In this document: positions 1 through 13,200 of the stretch, piece after piece
Numbering within the stretch: the first letter of the stretch is position 1
How the letters are laid out: each line of letters starts with the position of its first letter
Translations under genes and position numbers: made by a program
From: Scilla litardierei
Lineage: Eukaryota; Streptophyta; Magnoliopsida; Asparagales; Asparagaceae
Reading direction: 5' to 3'
DNA: 64,000 bases
NCBI GenBank assembly: GCA_030789695.1
Contig: CM061141.1
Coordinates: forward strand, 164,329,579 to 164,393,578
The notes under the pieces: generated by a model
Database searches by the model: none
What the model saw: the letters and a program-made list of their open reading frames with translations, nothing else
Told to the model about the DNA's origin: nothing

Positions 1-1127
1 ACCTATCGGTTGATTTATCAACCGATCGGTTCACCCGATGAGCTCAAGATCCAAACGACGAGCAGCTTCCATCAACCGACCGTGTCGCCTGACCGGGTGA
101 AATGCTGAAGATTGCTGCCGAAGTTCGCAGCAGGTCACCCTATCGGGTGATTCTTCACCTGATCAAGTGATGTCGTTTTCTATAAATAGAGACCCTAGGT
201 TTCCAGAAAACGGGAGAGTTGTTATTTTGCTGTTTTTCTCTCTCTTGACGGCTGTAATTTTCTAGATATTTGTAAGTTGTCTGATCTTTACCAAACTTTA
301 ATATAGTGTTATTTGCATTGCTCTTACTACTTTTCAATCGCCTGATCATGCTTTTAATGGTCGATTTTGATTTAGATTGCTTTTTAGTAAATATGTGTGT
401 GTAGTTCACAAATCTGGAATTTTGGTGGAAACCCCTTCGTGGGTTCTCCCCGATGCGTCCATAGGACTAGGAAATCGATAGGGATTAAGAATCTATCGGT
501 TACGCGGGGTGTTTCATTGTCATCGGCGGGAAAAAGACCGCCTTTGACCGTTGGGCCAAGAAGGAATAAACTTGGCGGTTGACTCCCTAGCCATAGCTCA
601 CGCCCTTAGCGTAGACATCGAATCCTAGCGCGCGGGAGCGGCAGGATGAGATGTTGGGAGTTATCGTTGCGAGCTTAGTGCTCCCGGAGTCGATCAGTGT
701 TAATGGACATGGGAATGCCCACTGACCGAACCCGGGTAGTCCGGCGTATCATCCTGGGCACCGACCGGAATATCGGGCCCATGGGACGTCGATATCACTC
801 TTAGAGGGAACGTATCACTATTAGACCCTAACTCCGATTGTTTTCCTACCCGTTGGCCGTGTTGGCGAGAATCGCACGATAGGGTGGAAACCGAAGTCCT
901 GGGTTTCCCTCTATATTGTTTATTCCTCGCATTCTATTTTCTGTGACAACCCATCTACCGATTCGGGCTAGCTCACCCATGGGGTGAATCCGGCCCTTTC
1001 TGACACAAGCACAACCACGCCTCCCTGAGTTCGACCCCCAAGCCACTCTACAACACCGTGCGCTTGCGGTTATAAATATTTAAATCTCACGCCCCCAATC
1101 ATATATTGCACGCATCTGACACGTACA
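1..1127 (+). mobile_element. 3' part of an LTR (probably copia-type, left end outside the window)
   Basis: Positions 1-170 hold repeated short motifs of the type ATCGGTTGA, ATCGGTTCACC and ATCGGGTGA. A TATA box (TATAAATAG, about 181) follows. The rest is non-coding and ends with a pyrimidine-rich stretch near 1090 and a terminal ACA at about 1127. This order (motif-rich U3, TATA, long R/U5, C-rich stretch before the end) resembles the copia LTRs elsewhere in the window. No primer-binding site follows, so this is a solo LTR or a fragment. The superfamily is inferred from layout only. Confidence 0.4.
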
Positions 1128-1861
1128 ACGCGGGGACGTCAGTTGCAGGCAGTTTTTCGAGCAATAGCTTTGAAAGCAATCAGATTGGGGTTGATAGGAA
1201 GCATCAAGCCTACCTTCCACAACAATGAGTAGATTAAAAAAATTAAATCACCACCCTGTATCCATCATATGGCTATAGCAAACAACCCCACTAGAAGCAG
1301 AAAATGGCATAGAAAAACTTTGTATATAATGGAAAGACTCAAAGAGCAACAAAGGCAACAAAAATTCTGCCATAAACAAACTCAAAGAGCAACAAAGAGC
1401 TCAGGAAATTCAATATAGCCCTCAGATGTTGCAAAGACTCAAATTCTACCTTCAAACCACTGAAATGCCATACACAGCTTCAAGATAAACATAATTATAC
1501 AGTACACATATTCTCCTTCTCACTCCTTCTCATGTTCTCAAGACCAACCACAACACATGATACAGTACACATGTTCTCAAGATAAACATAATTATACAGG
1601 CCACATATTATACAGTACACGTATTCTCCTTCTCACTCCTTCTCCTTCTCACTCCACATATACAAAGCTTCAAGAGCAACATATTATCAAGACTAACAAC
1701 ATCAACACTCATTCTCATGTTCAGTACACATAATTATACAACACTACTGATACATATCACTAATGATACAGTACACAACAACACTCCTTCTCACTTCCAT
1801 CCACATCTTCCTACCACAACAACAACACTCCATCTCCTACACCCCTCTACAGGGAACATCA
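1128..1861. other. Non-coding 3' part of the Harbinger element with short repeats
   Basis: No gene is visible. Between about 1480 and 1760 short phrases recur imperfectly: CAGTACACAT, TTCTCCTTCTCACTCC and CTCAAGATAAACATAATTATACAG. These look like local duplications. The stretch sits downstream of the minus-strand Myb-like ORF and probably is its 3' untranslated side. Confidence 0.4.
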
Positions 1862-3182
1862 ATCCAAGTCCAATGGTTCATCAGCGCCATCATCACCTAC
1901 ACCTTCTTCCTCCCTAGCCCTTTGAATCATCTCAATTTTATGCTTCAATATTCTCCGTCGTGACTCATCGGGCTTAGCCATAAACTTGCGTCCTTCACGG
2001 TCGTTTTCTTCAAGATAATCGTACACTACATCCAACAATGTTGATGGATACTCGGTGTATGCATACACCGTAGGGGCTAGCTCTTTGGTCCAATGGGCAT
2101 GAGATGTAGAAATTACCGTGGCAACCTTCTCTACTGTCTCAACCAGCATATCCATCCTATCCTGGACTTTGTTTGAACCCCGTCGATGAGTTTTCTTCCT
2201 CCCCACAGAGGGAGGGGTAGCAATGCTAGGCCCGGCCTGAAAATTCCCTGTCGATCCTGCCGATGGGATGTCATGGGGGATATCAGCTTGCGGGGTACGT
2301 GCCTGACTTGAATCTTCCCCATCGACAGCATTTTCTAGGGGGTAAAATGATTGGAATGTGGACCTCCGAAAAATCCCCTTGGCCTCGTCATCTCATACGA
2401 CGATATACAAATCATCAAGCCAAGGCAACGGTTGATTAACATAGGGTTTCAACCTAGGGTTAGCCTGCACGAAAATTGCCATATAAATTAGGCCGTTTAT
2501 ACTCACAAATGTGATCAATATTTTCATGTGCCCTTAAAAGTAAAAGTGAATACATTGGCCCATGGTGCATACACCTCTTCATCCAACACTATCATCTGCT
2601 TACTTGGACAGCATCCTGCCCCACTTATCTGGAGGCACGTTGACACATCGGTCATGCGCCGGTGCAACCCTTTCATATGATTTCTGACATTTGTGCTTGT
2701 GTAGGAAGTACCAAAAACTATTTATATGGGCAGCTGCTTGGTTAAATGTCGTAGGCTTGAATGTCTTATCTGCCTTATTGCCTTGCCTGGCCTGGTCAGC
2801 AAGGAACAGAATGAGGGACAAGTCATGGTCCCACTGCCAAATTTGGTTTTTAGGTCCCTTGGCAGTTTGCAGCTTAGTCCTTTTGCTAGGACTAGACACC
2901 GAACCTTCACCCTCATCATCCCGTCGCCCCGACTTCCTCGACGACCCACTTCCCCCCGTATGTTCATTCCCACTTTGTGACGATGGCTTATTGAATGCAC
3001 TATGTGGGGACGGGCTAATACATGGATTGAAACCCCCATTGGAGCAGTTGCATATAACCTGGGGTTAGTTGCACCTGCATTGGCATGCCATACGGCTGGA
3101 ATTGTTGAAAAGGCATGCCAGGCCCTCCATCATGGAAGGACGTCGAAGGATAAGGAGAATCAATGTTCCTACGAGGCATCGG
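1862..3182 (-). pseudogene. Harbinger ORF1: Myb/SANT-like DNA-binding protein, broken
   Basis: Read on the minus strand, the N-terminal part (about 3182-3040) is Pro/Gln/Met-rich. The Myb/SANT-like domain follows, with GNKADKTFKPTTFNQAA near 2780, then a QMIVLDEEVYAPW stretch near 2560. After a probable intron (acceptor near 2490) comes PWLDDLYIV near 2420, and a basic C-terminal part follows (2206-1862). In PIF/Harbinger elements this protein helps the transposase enter the nucleus and bind DNA. It is dead here: early stops near 3000, a frameshift between the two halves of the Myb domain (about 2720), and a TGA just after PWLDDLYIVV (about 2395). Confidence 0.7.
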
Positions 3183-3510
3183 CCTCCCAAGCAATGGATC
3201 ATTACCATGGCCTTCAGCAAACCACGGGTTCCCATAAGTCTGGTCATATAAGAGGGCATAGGCTCACTCTCCTGTCCGGGCTACGAAGAAGACCCTACCA
3301 TGCCTACAACATGAAAGAGTTAAAAGTGCAAATTCAAATCTGTGTCATCCTATAGTGATTAACATTTATTGCATGTATATCAATACCATTATATCATAAG
3401 TTGACATGATACATATAACATAATCCAAGTACAATCACCCAAGTTGGACTACATATTAAAATTCATAAGGATCCGCATGCATCCACACACAACAAAATTA
3501 AAAGCATCCC

Positions 3511-4934
3511 TCACATGCCATGTTCAATTGTGCTACCATTGTTATGTATGTTACAATAGTCGACCCACATGCCCCATGCGATTTGATCCCTTCGCATTTT
3601 CCATTGGTCCCTTTGTTGGGTTTGTTCCCGTATGTGCAACTGTTGCGAAAGATCCATAATCTCGTCGTCATGATCATCGATAACTTCGCCATCCTCCTCA
3701 ACCACACCCACATCCTCATTTAGCTGGGGGTCATGTGGATCAGCTACTTGGATATAATTATGCAATATAATGCAAACTAGGACGGTATCGACCTGACTTG
3801 GGAATGGATTGTGGGGCTTTGACGTCAATATCTTAAACTTGTTCTTAAGTATTCCAAAGGTCGACTCTATCTTTGTTCGTAATGAGGAATGACTGCGGTT
3901 GAATAGCTCTTTGCGATTTCTAGGAACACGATCAGTATGGTCCTTCCGGTGGTATCGCACACCCTTGTAGGGCGATATGAACCCTGGCATGGTAGTATAG
4001 CCAGCATCGCATATGTAATATTTTCCTACATACAGAAACGTATTGTCAGTATATGATCCTTAGAATCCTTAAATATTAATTTGTATTATTTAATTAACAT
4101 TGTGCATATTACCTTCATACACTCGAAGACCGTATGGGGGGTAAAGACAGCACATCTTTAAGGATAGTAAAATCATTTGCCGATCCTTCCCACCCTGCCA
4201 TTACGTATGTGAATCTTTTATTTGGCGTAACAGCTGCGAGGACATTTTGTGTCACCCCTTTACGGCCTCTAAAGCAAGGAACAAGATTGATTGGTAACAT
4301 GGCATCGATATGGGTCCCATCAATGAGACCAATACAATCCTGCAAGACCCAACAACGATGACAATAATAAGTACACCTTCAATCAATACATCTACTATGT
4401 TGTTACTACCCAAGAATACACCCTTACCTTGAAATATGGGTACCAAATAGGATTATTGATAATCTCAGGGGGCGTCTCATTAAGAGCTTGCTTCATGAAC
4501 ATATCACGCAAGTTGCCAATTGCCTGCACTACTAGGTTAAAGTACCTGCTAATTGTAGAACCTGACCGGATAAAGTCAACTTGCATTACTCTGTTCTTTG
4601 ACTTGTGCCCAACGATATGAAGAAACATTGCCAGCTGCTCCTCTACTGACACATGAATAGTGTCGGTGAGAAGACTCCTTTGTCTCATTATATTTGCCGG
4701 ATTTATGAATGCATGGCTCTGCATTCGTAAGTAGTGTAAACAACTACTTTCACTCCCATCAAGGATTCTCTTCATGTGGGAGTTTCTATGATACTCACGC
4801 AATTCAGATGGCTCTCTAGGTAATCGGTTTGTCCTGCCCTCGTTGTATAGTACGAGGTTTACGAAGACTAAAATGATCGTCAACGCGGCCGCTTCACATG
4901 TTGCACAATCCAAATGTTCTCCATTGCAATCCAT
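3511..4934 (-). pseudogene. PIF/Harbinger DDE transposase (three exons, one frameshift)
   Basis: The transposase catalyses cut-and-paste movement of its element. Minus-strand exons are 4934-4428 (169 codons), 4339-4113 and 4025-3511, with GT-AG introns of 88 and 87 bp. Exon 1 has the helix-turn-helix-like region with SVEEQLAMFLHIVGHK. Exon 2 has the first Asp in GLIDGTHI and the second in AGWEGSANDFTIL. Exon 3 carries the Glu in IESTFGILKNKFKIL. The joined length, about 415 residues, is normal for the family (DDE_Tnp_4). A run of six G on the + strand at about 4136-4141 has one base too many and shifts the frame between LSLPP and the rest; with five the reading frame matches the family. The DDE triad is otherwise present, so the loss may be recent. 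Confidence 0.88.
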
Positions 4935-6583
4935 CTAAACCGTATTTGTACCAAACATAATACCATGCATAAGGTGATACATACTTATGAAATTATTAAA
5001 AAAATAGATAACAAGCTACCTTAATTTGTATATGGCACGAAGTAATCAAACATCTCCCAATCCAAGTATATAATATAATGAACCATGCAAAAAATATTAA
5101 AACATAAACCATACAAAAATGTGGCATATTCACACTCAACACCAAGTGAAAGGAAGGGGGAAAAATTTATTGAGTCCTCAGGTAATAATTTTTCATTTTC
5201 CATCTTTGTGTCCAGGCGGTTGCTTCTTCATCTAAACATATCACGAAAAATTTTTAATTTTATTCCTTCTCGTTCCTATAAACCCATTTAATGAAGATGT
5301 CATGTGTTGATTGTAACCAATTTACAAATCATACACCATCTTTGTTTTTTCCTCAAGTCACATAATCTCACTGCTACGCAATATGTTGAATGAAGGAACC
5401 ATCCTGCCTGCATGTACTCTAGAAATACGTAAATCAGACGCATGAAATTATTACGTGTCATCATTGAGCTCTTTGAAAACAGAATAATACATTTCATATC
5501 CTCCTACATGATTTCGCAACACTCAACGCCATTACATGCCATGCATGAATCCTCAACATATTGCCCTCAGAATAAACCGACATAAATTAAGCATTGCTGA
5601 TTTCTTGAAAATAATCATGCATAACCATAGCAAAGCACCAACAAGTCATCATTATTTACAATACTCATTTTCATTCTGTATTTTCATCATATGGCAATTT
5701 ATATAATGTAACCGACTTCAGTTAAGGGCTCAGCTTGCATGCAATGTGTTGTATTGCACAAATCATGCTGTGTATGGTGGGTCTCGCATATTTGGGAAGC
5801 AAAACTTTCATCATATCTCCTACATTTTTTCTTCCTATTCGTAAACACACAAAATTTCATAAAGACCAACCCACATATCTGCAGAAAAATTGCAATCTCG
5901 GCATCATTCTCTTTGCATCTCCGCAATCTAGCATACCAACACACAAAGTTAAACCGAAATTATACCTTCCTTGAAGATCCCAAGCCAGCCTAGTCACGAT
6001 GTAACTCCCCTCAACGAGATGTTGCTGTTGTGGGCACTCCCGACGATCCGCGTCGCAGTGGATCAATTTCGGCAACCCACAACAGATCCAGCCACCGTAC
6101 AAAGCTTGGAGGAGAAACACAGTTAGGGTTTTCGGCCGTCTGCCCCAAGAATGCTAAAAACGTAAACGAATAACAATTAAAAACCCCATCTTTACCTCAA
6201 AACCTGCTCCGAATCTCCAATCCAAGCTCCGAACTGCACATGCACGCTGCCTTGTGCACACCCGACGATCCCGCAGCCGTGGATCTCTTTGGCAACCCAA
6301 AATACAGCGCACTTGGAGCAGAATGGGGTGGGGAGAAAATTTTTTTAGGGTTTTCTCGCACGGAGACCTCAAACAAGGAAAGGTAGCAGGCAGATGGGGC
6401 GAAGGAGGAAGAGGGCGCCTCGGACGTTGCAGTGAGGTGATCACACACGAGGTACCCACAAGCGGCGAGAATCGCTTGTAATCGGAGCTAAATAGGCCGA
6501 AAACACAAAGCCACGGAGAATCCTCACTGACAACGCCACGTCAGACTTTCCGACCTTCAAAATTTTGTGCGAAACGAACAGCC
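4935..6583. other. Non-coding 5' side of the Harbinger element
   Basis: No convincing protein is seen on either strand. Two related stretches of about 45 bp occur near 6038 and 6262; both contain CGACGATCC followed by GTGGATC and CGGCAACCC/TGGCAACCC. They suggest an internal duplication in the promoter or leader of the transposase gene. Confidence 0.4.
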
Positions 6584-7060
6584 CACGAGAAAGCGAGCAT
6601 GGATTCCGCGCATCAGAGGATGAGCAGTGCCGAAGGAGCGAAGATTCCCAAAAAAATTGCAAAAGAAGAGGCCCCAATTGAAACAATTGTGGTAAAGTTA
6701 AATCTATTCTCTTAAAACAATTGTGGTAAACGTATGAGAATGAAAGGTTGTACGACTACTTAACAGATTAAAGTGTGTCAATCAACAACTAAAAAGTTTG
6801 CATTTTCTGTGCCACAAAAAATTAAAAGAAAAAAGAAAAATCAAAACTAAGTACATAGGATCGCCAATTTCGCGGAGATTTTGGATCCATCTTTTGACTC
6901 TTCATTGTGAAATAACCAAAAAAAACTACTTTCTCGATCACTCCACTCTCTCTTCCTTTTTTTGTTTCGCTTTAAAGCACAAATATCTGAATTTTATTTA
7001 TATCATTAGCGGTCGTTTTGTTTTTTCTTTCTTCCGTCGTCATTTGCTCTACTGCAAAAA
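6584..7060 (+). promoter_or_regulatory. Probable SSI promoter and 5' untranslated region
   Basis: This is the stretch between the Harbinger element and the SSI start codon. A TATA-like TATTTATATC lies at about 6995-7004, which would place transcription start near 7030 and leave a short 5' leader. A CT-rich stretch (6945-6965) lies upstream. No known starch-gene regulatory motif was recognised with confidence. Confidence 0.35.
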
Positions 7061-7271
7061 ATGGCGTCTACCCTGCATCGCGTCGCGTGCGCCTACGCAG
7101 CCCCGCCACCGGACCTGCTGCCACGTCGGAATCCCGGTGGGGCCCACGCCGTCGGATTCCCGCGCCGACGGGGTGGGTCCTTCTCTCTGAGGAGGTGGTG
7201 CGTCGCCGAGCGGATCAAGGAGGCGGAGCTGTCCAGCGAGAAGATACTAGATATCGAAAAAGAGTCTAATG
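7061..7271 (+). CDS. SS1: SSI exon 1 (start codon, transit peptide)
   Basis: The ATG at 7061 opens residues 1-70. The N-terminus is rich in Ala, Arg and Pro with few acidic residues up to about residue 48, as in chloroplast transit peptides; an acidic, Ser/Glu-rich linker follows. The exon is clearly more GC-rich than the rest of the gene. The donor is G|GTATCG at 7272, phase 1. An in-frame run past the donor exists but is intronic. Confidence 0.9.
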
Positions 7272-10200
7272 GTATCGTCAAATCTGTTGTAATTGTTTTT
7301 ATTCGTATCTAATTGATTTTTTTTGGGAATTAAATTTTGTGGAGATGGATAATTTTGCTGTGAATGTTATTTTTTGGATGGGTACTGAATGTTTTGCCAA
7401 TTAAAATTTGGTGCAAATAGAAGATTTTTATTTTGTGGTTTTAGATAGAACAGTGTGTAGGTCCAGCCACTGATTTGATTTCTGTTTGTTTGCCTTAATG
7501 GGTCCAGTGCTGCTGATTTAAGTATCATTATTGAACAATTTTGATTATAATTTGTTGAGCCCTATAATTCTTTTGCTGCTAATTTTTTTCTATTGTCTGA
7601 TGACTTACAAACAATTGAAGGATTGAGTTTGGCTAGAAGAACTTAAACATGATTAAAAAGAATATGCAGAAATCTACTCGGTAAGTATCCCAAAAAAATT
7701 GTTAGGTCTTAGGTTTTCAATGTGATGGGAGAATCACATAATTGGAGAGAGATCTAACATTAGATCTACATCTAGCTTCACTTGCCACTATTTCCTTTTT
7801 ATTGGACTATGACTCCATGTCGTCATTCTACTTGATTTATGGCAAAATTTATCATGAGGACCGCAAGTCAGGAAAATGATCATTTATGACATTCTGTTTT
7901 TTGATTTACGACAAAAGCCTGGCCGTTGAATGTAACAAATATCCTAGTGTTAGTGCATGCAACTCATAAGTTTTTTTAGCGGAATTGAGGGTTACAGTAG
8001 TCATGATGGCAAGGATATGACCCAAGTTAGATGCCCTTCAATGTATCATACCATTGTTTGACATCTAACGACATACTTTTGAATATCATAGAGCCAAGAG
8101 ATAGCCATTTTCTGAATTGCTAAGCCTAAGACTATGGGAGATAATATTAATATATTGAATGAGTTATTTGCAAGATGTTCGTGTAGGAATAAAACATCTT
8201 CCAAATGGCATGAACTATATGAAGATTCGTTGAGAAGACGACTGTAGTTTATGCAGTTCACATGACTTGGTACATGAATGGTTGACATAACTATGCAATT
8301 ATAATTTCTTTGTACTACTCATGTAGGAACATCATATCCCTAAGTTGGATTTTAGTCTCAAATTTACAGAATGTCTTTTGATTCTAGATCAGGAGCAGAA
8401 TTCCGACTTGAGTGGTTATGGATGAAACTGTGTTTGTTATAATTTTTCGGGATGTTGTTTTGTTTTGTTTTGTTTTTCTTTTTGAATATTTATTCCATCT
8501 TATTATCTTTCATCCTTTTAAATTATCTTTTTTTCTTATTTTAATGTATACTTGTCATGTCCTATTTCTTCTTAATGGTGTATACGATCATTTAATAGAT
8601 GTACTCTAATTCATATATTTCCTGGGACACACTTTTGGAATGCAAACTTGTGCTACCCCATTTATTTATCTTTATATTCATTTTTATGATTTGTTAGAGC
8701 ATCTGAGGTAATCTTTTTTCACATGCAGAGCTTGCGGAGATCTCCGTTGCGAGTGGTGTGAGTGTGGAAGAAGCACAGAGGACTGGCAAAGAGGAACATG
8801 CTAAGGCCAGAGTAAGGCATAATATCGTTTTTGTCACATCTGAAGCTGCTCCCTATTCAAAGACTGGAGGCCTGGGAGATGTTTGCGGTTCCCTGCCAAT
8901 TGCCCTTGCTGCTCGTGGTCATCGTGTGATGGTTGTATCTCCTAGATATTTGAATGGAGTTTCAAATAAGAATTATGCTAATGCAGTGGATCTTGGAAGA
9001 CGCATTAATATCAATTGCTTTGGAGGAGTGCAGGAAGTTGCATTTTTCCATGAGTATAGGGCTGGTGTTGATTGGGTATTAAACTCTCATCATCCCATCA
9101 AATTGAAATTATCATATGCTGTCCTGACTGACCATACTTTTTTTATGTTATAGAAAACTGAGAAATATATACTTTTATATCTTTATTTCAATTTTTCACA
9201 CCCTTCCCTTTTCCATTTTGATGGATTTTTATCCTTAGTTTTCCTGTTATTATCAGTGGATCATATTCAATTATCTGAATACATGATGATATGCAATGAT
9301 TTCTAATGTTGATTTTGTCATAAAACAATTTAAATTTGGAGATCTATAATTTCTTCCATCATATTAACAAACATGGAACTATATGATTATAACTTTTCTT
9401 TTGTAATTAATTCTCACCCCCAACATCAACTTCTGAATCATGAATGACAGGTTTTCGTAGATCATTCTTCTTATCATAGACCTGGAAACCCTTATGGCGA
9501 CACTCGTGGGGCTTTTGGTGATAACCAGGTTTCCTGACCATCCTGAATGATTTTGGAAGTTTGCAATTTTATAGTGGTTTCTTGTTGTGTTGACAATGTT
9601 GTTCGATTTTACAGTTTAGGTTTACATTACTTAGTCATGCAGCTTGTGAGGCTCCTTTGGTACTTCCGTTGGGAGGCTATAATTATGGCGAGAAATGCTT
9701 ATTCATTGTAAATGATTGGCATGCAAGCCTTGTTCCAGTGTATGTTTTTTTACTATATGTTATTGTATTTCTTAGTACATACATTTATATACACAAGCAT
9801 TTGATTGCTATGCTTAAAATGATTACTAAATAACTCCATTGATTTCATTTTGTGTAGATTTGTGGGCATGCATATTTGTGTTCGCTTGCTTGTGAATGTG
9901 CTCCTTTTTTTGGTTTTGGTTTTGGTTTTTTCTTTTCATTTTTTCAGTTTTTTTTCATTTTTGGTTCTTTTTTTTGTTTTATTGTAGATTATCTTTTGCT
10001 AGGGTTCGGCTTTATTGAATGCAAATATTTTCTCTATTAAATTGAAAACTTCCCATGAAAACTTGAAATTTCATGTTGTCGGATGTAATTCACTACAAAT
10101 GGTCAGAAATTCAAAAATTTCCAACATATATTTATAAAAATTTTCTGGTTATCATGTAATCAAGGTGTAATAACATTTCATTAAATGCACTACCTTGTGG

Positions 10201-13200
10201 TTAAATGTTTGTTTATAGTTTGCTTTTCTGTTAGTAATTATTCATTATTCAAAAAACTATCGAATTCTAGGTATATGCAATTGGGAGGATAATCAGTGAC
10301 GACTATTGGATTCTAGGTTACTTCTCAGTTCTTCTAATATGGTATTATAGCATTGCCCCAAAACTTTAGCCTCTATTTAGTAAAACCTAGTTGTTGCTTA
10401 AATACAAACACCATCATTTGTAAGGCTGCACTGCGCTTGCCCTATGAAGGCCTGGCCTGTGTTCCTCAAGCACATGCTGTGTTGCCACACATGACTCATA
10501 GGTTCTTAAAGTCTACATTGTTGCATACAGAAGAGACTCGTAAGCTCAAAGTTTGCCTTGAAATGTATATTCTCTAAATTTTGCATCTGTCACGGATTGC
10601 ATGTTCTTGTCTTAGGATTGATTCAGTTGTTGCTTGTTACCTGTATCATGGTCACACATATTTTTCCTTGGATGTTCTTTCTCTGGCTCTGCCTTATTGT
10701 ATTACATTGTCTAATTTCAGTCCATACATCTAATTGGTGTTTCTTCATCGGTTCTTTCTCCATCATGAATGCAACACTTTTATTCTACTCCATCATGGAC
10801 CTATCTCTTGTAAATATCCTGCCTATGTGTGGCTCTCATTTCTTGTAGCAGGTACTCCATCCATGATAGCATGTCTCTCTCTCTCTCTCTCTTTAGATCC
10901 TTTGCTACTGGAACTTCTTCATGTGTAGATATTTTTTCAGTGAGTTATTTATGGCAAGCGTTATTTCTATCGTCCTCCCTTTTTACTCATCTTGCAAACT
11001 TCTGATGTTTCCATTCAAGTTTTTGTGGGTGTTAAATAATATTTACTTATTTAGAAACATTGTCATATTCAGAGTCACTTGTTAAAACCTTCTATATATT
11101 TCTAATTGTTTATCTATATTAGCTTTGCTCTCATCGATGATGACAATTGGTTCTAATAGTAATGCTTATTGACCTGTAGTGATGATGCCAGTATGGTTAT
11201 TTTATGCTTCTGGTAACATACTGTATTTTCGTATGTAGCATGGATACATTCACGGACATTGATACAGACACAGACACGACACAGACATTGATACGATCTG
11301 ACACGATGATGGAGATATGGAAAATTCTTAAAAAGCAGGACATAGGGACACATGAAGATAGTAGCTTATGTGTGTGCATGGATATTTATATACACATTGA
11401 AACATATAGTGATTATGATGCATTCTGTTAAAAATGATATTAATTTTACTGAAAAAAATCTGTAGTTGTTAATCAAGTAATAAAATAAAAAAAATAATAT
11501 CTAAAAATAATATAATGAATCAAGTTTAAGCAATGTTTAAGTTTTATTGACAAGGTACACACGTGATTAAGAATGAACACACACACACAAGTCATAATCT
11601 GTGACCATAGGTCACGTAACATTCAAAATATTTTCCCAAAAAATTTCCACACATTCAAAATATCTCTCATCCAAAAACATTTATAGTCTCATTTAAAATA
11701 TCCCCTAAGAAAAACTATTAATCCCATTCAAACTAAAATTTAGTTTCCACCAAATGTTTTAGTTCTCCAGATTTAGTACTTCTAAAATTTTAGGCTTTTC
11801 CCTTAAAATTTTCACAAACTCTCATGTTTTCCATTGATTCTTCAAGATTCAATCCACGATGTCTTTGTATCCACCCTTTTGTCCTAGTCTAAATCTCCCA
11901 CCCAAAATTTAGTTTCCTCCAGATTTAGTTTCTACCAAAATTTAAAATTTTAGTTTTCCCTAAAATTTAGTTCTATCTGGATTTGGTTCCTCCCAAAATT
12001 TTAAATTAAAATTTAGTTTCCCTTAAAATTTAAAATTTTATATAACCAAATTTTATTTCCATCCAGATTTAGTACCCTCCCAAAATTTAAGGTTTTCCTC
12101 CAAAATTTTCAAAACTCTCATCATATCCATTGTTTGCTCAAGATTTAATCGCAGTCGTCTTTCTACCCATCCTTTTGTCCTAGGCTGCAACACCACTTGG
12201 TTTTCAAGTATCCGACATATGACCTTTAGATTTTATTTAAAGTGAACACGTGTTAGACATGCAGCCCTTTTGGTTTTTAAAATTGGACACGAATGTGAAT
12301 TGCCTGGCACGTGCTGGGTAAATATAAGGCATGTGTGTGTGTGTGTGTGTGTGCACGCGTGCACGTCTAACATGGCTGCCACATACACAATCCTATTTTG
12401 AAGTGTTTGTGCTTCTTTGGTATTTCCTACAGAAGTACTTGTTTTAAATTAATTTTAGGTGTAATCAGTTTATCTAAGTGAACATACATCTTTTCTATTT
12501 TTTTGCTAACTGCATGGACATACATGACCGACAGGGGATTGGGAGGGGTGGATTATATAGGGCATGCATGTATTTCCCATAGTTTGAAAAATCATATGGT
12601 ATAGTGCCATTGTTCGTATTGTATTGGATATTAGTCATGCAATATGATCCATTCAGAACCAGAAAATACCACCGATATTAACCTACCAGTAACTAATAAA
12701 AGAGGAGATACATGGATTGGAGTATCTAAAGTTGAAATTCTAACTTATTTCATATAATGGTTAAATGAATCTAATTTAACAATCACAATCAAGCTTTAAA
12801 AAATTGGCATGTGGCACTCATGCCAGCCTTTTGAATGGGATTTGGGTGAGTGGTAAGAACTAGACCTCTCTTTGTAGGGTCTGGTCAAAACTCTTCAAGT
12901 CGACCCATTTAAATTTCATTGGGACACACTTAGCATTGAAACAGTTAAGTTGCAATATGAGACATAGTTTTAGGTTTCGGCCGAAAACGACCGGTATCGG
13001 CCGTTTCGGATCGGTTTCGGAGGGGACTGGTCCGAAACCACACGTTACTTCTCGGTTTCGGCCGTATCGGCCGGGTTTCGGCTGTATCGGCCGGGGTTTC
13101 GCTCGTATCGGCCGGGGTTTCGGCTGTATCGGCCGATACCGGCCGAAACTTGTCCGATACCGACTGAAACTTAAAAAAATGAAAACAAGAAGGAGGAGGA

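Larger units (their letters stand above)
1148..6584 (-). mobile_element. PIF/Harbinger DNA transposon, degenerate (ends approximate)
   Basis: The region encodes both proteins typical of plant PIF/Harbinger elements, on the minus strand: a DDE transposase (3511-4934) and a Myb/SANT-like protein (1862-3182). Both carry inactivating lesions. The ends are not certain. A right-end sequence read on the minus strand (GGGCTGTTCGTTTCGCAC, about 6584 downward) looks like a Harbinger inverted repeat. It has only weak similarity to the left side near 1148, and I could not confirm a 3-bp TAA/TTA duplication. The right edge lies about 480 bp upstream of the SSI start codon. Confidence 0.7.

Noticed and set aside
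7061..7312. Continuation of the SSI exon 1 frame to 7312
   Set aside because: The frame past 7271 is intronic. Splicing at G|GTATCG to 8729 gives a continuous SSI-like sequence, and the unspliced end does not.
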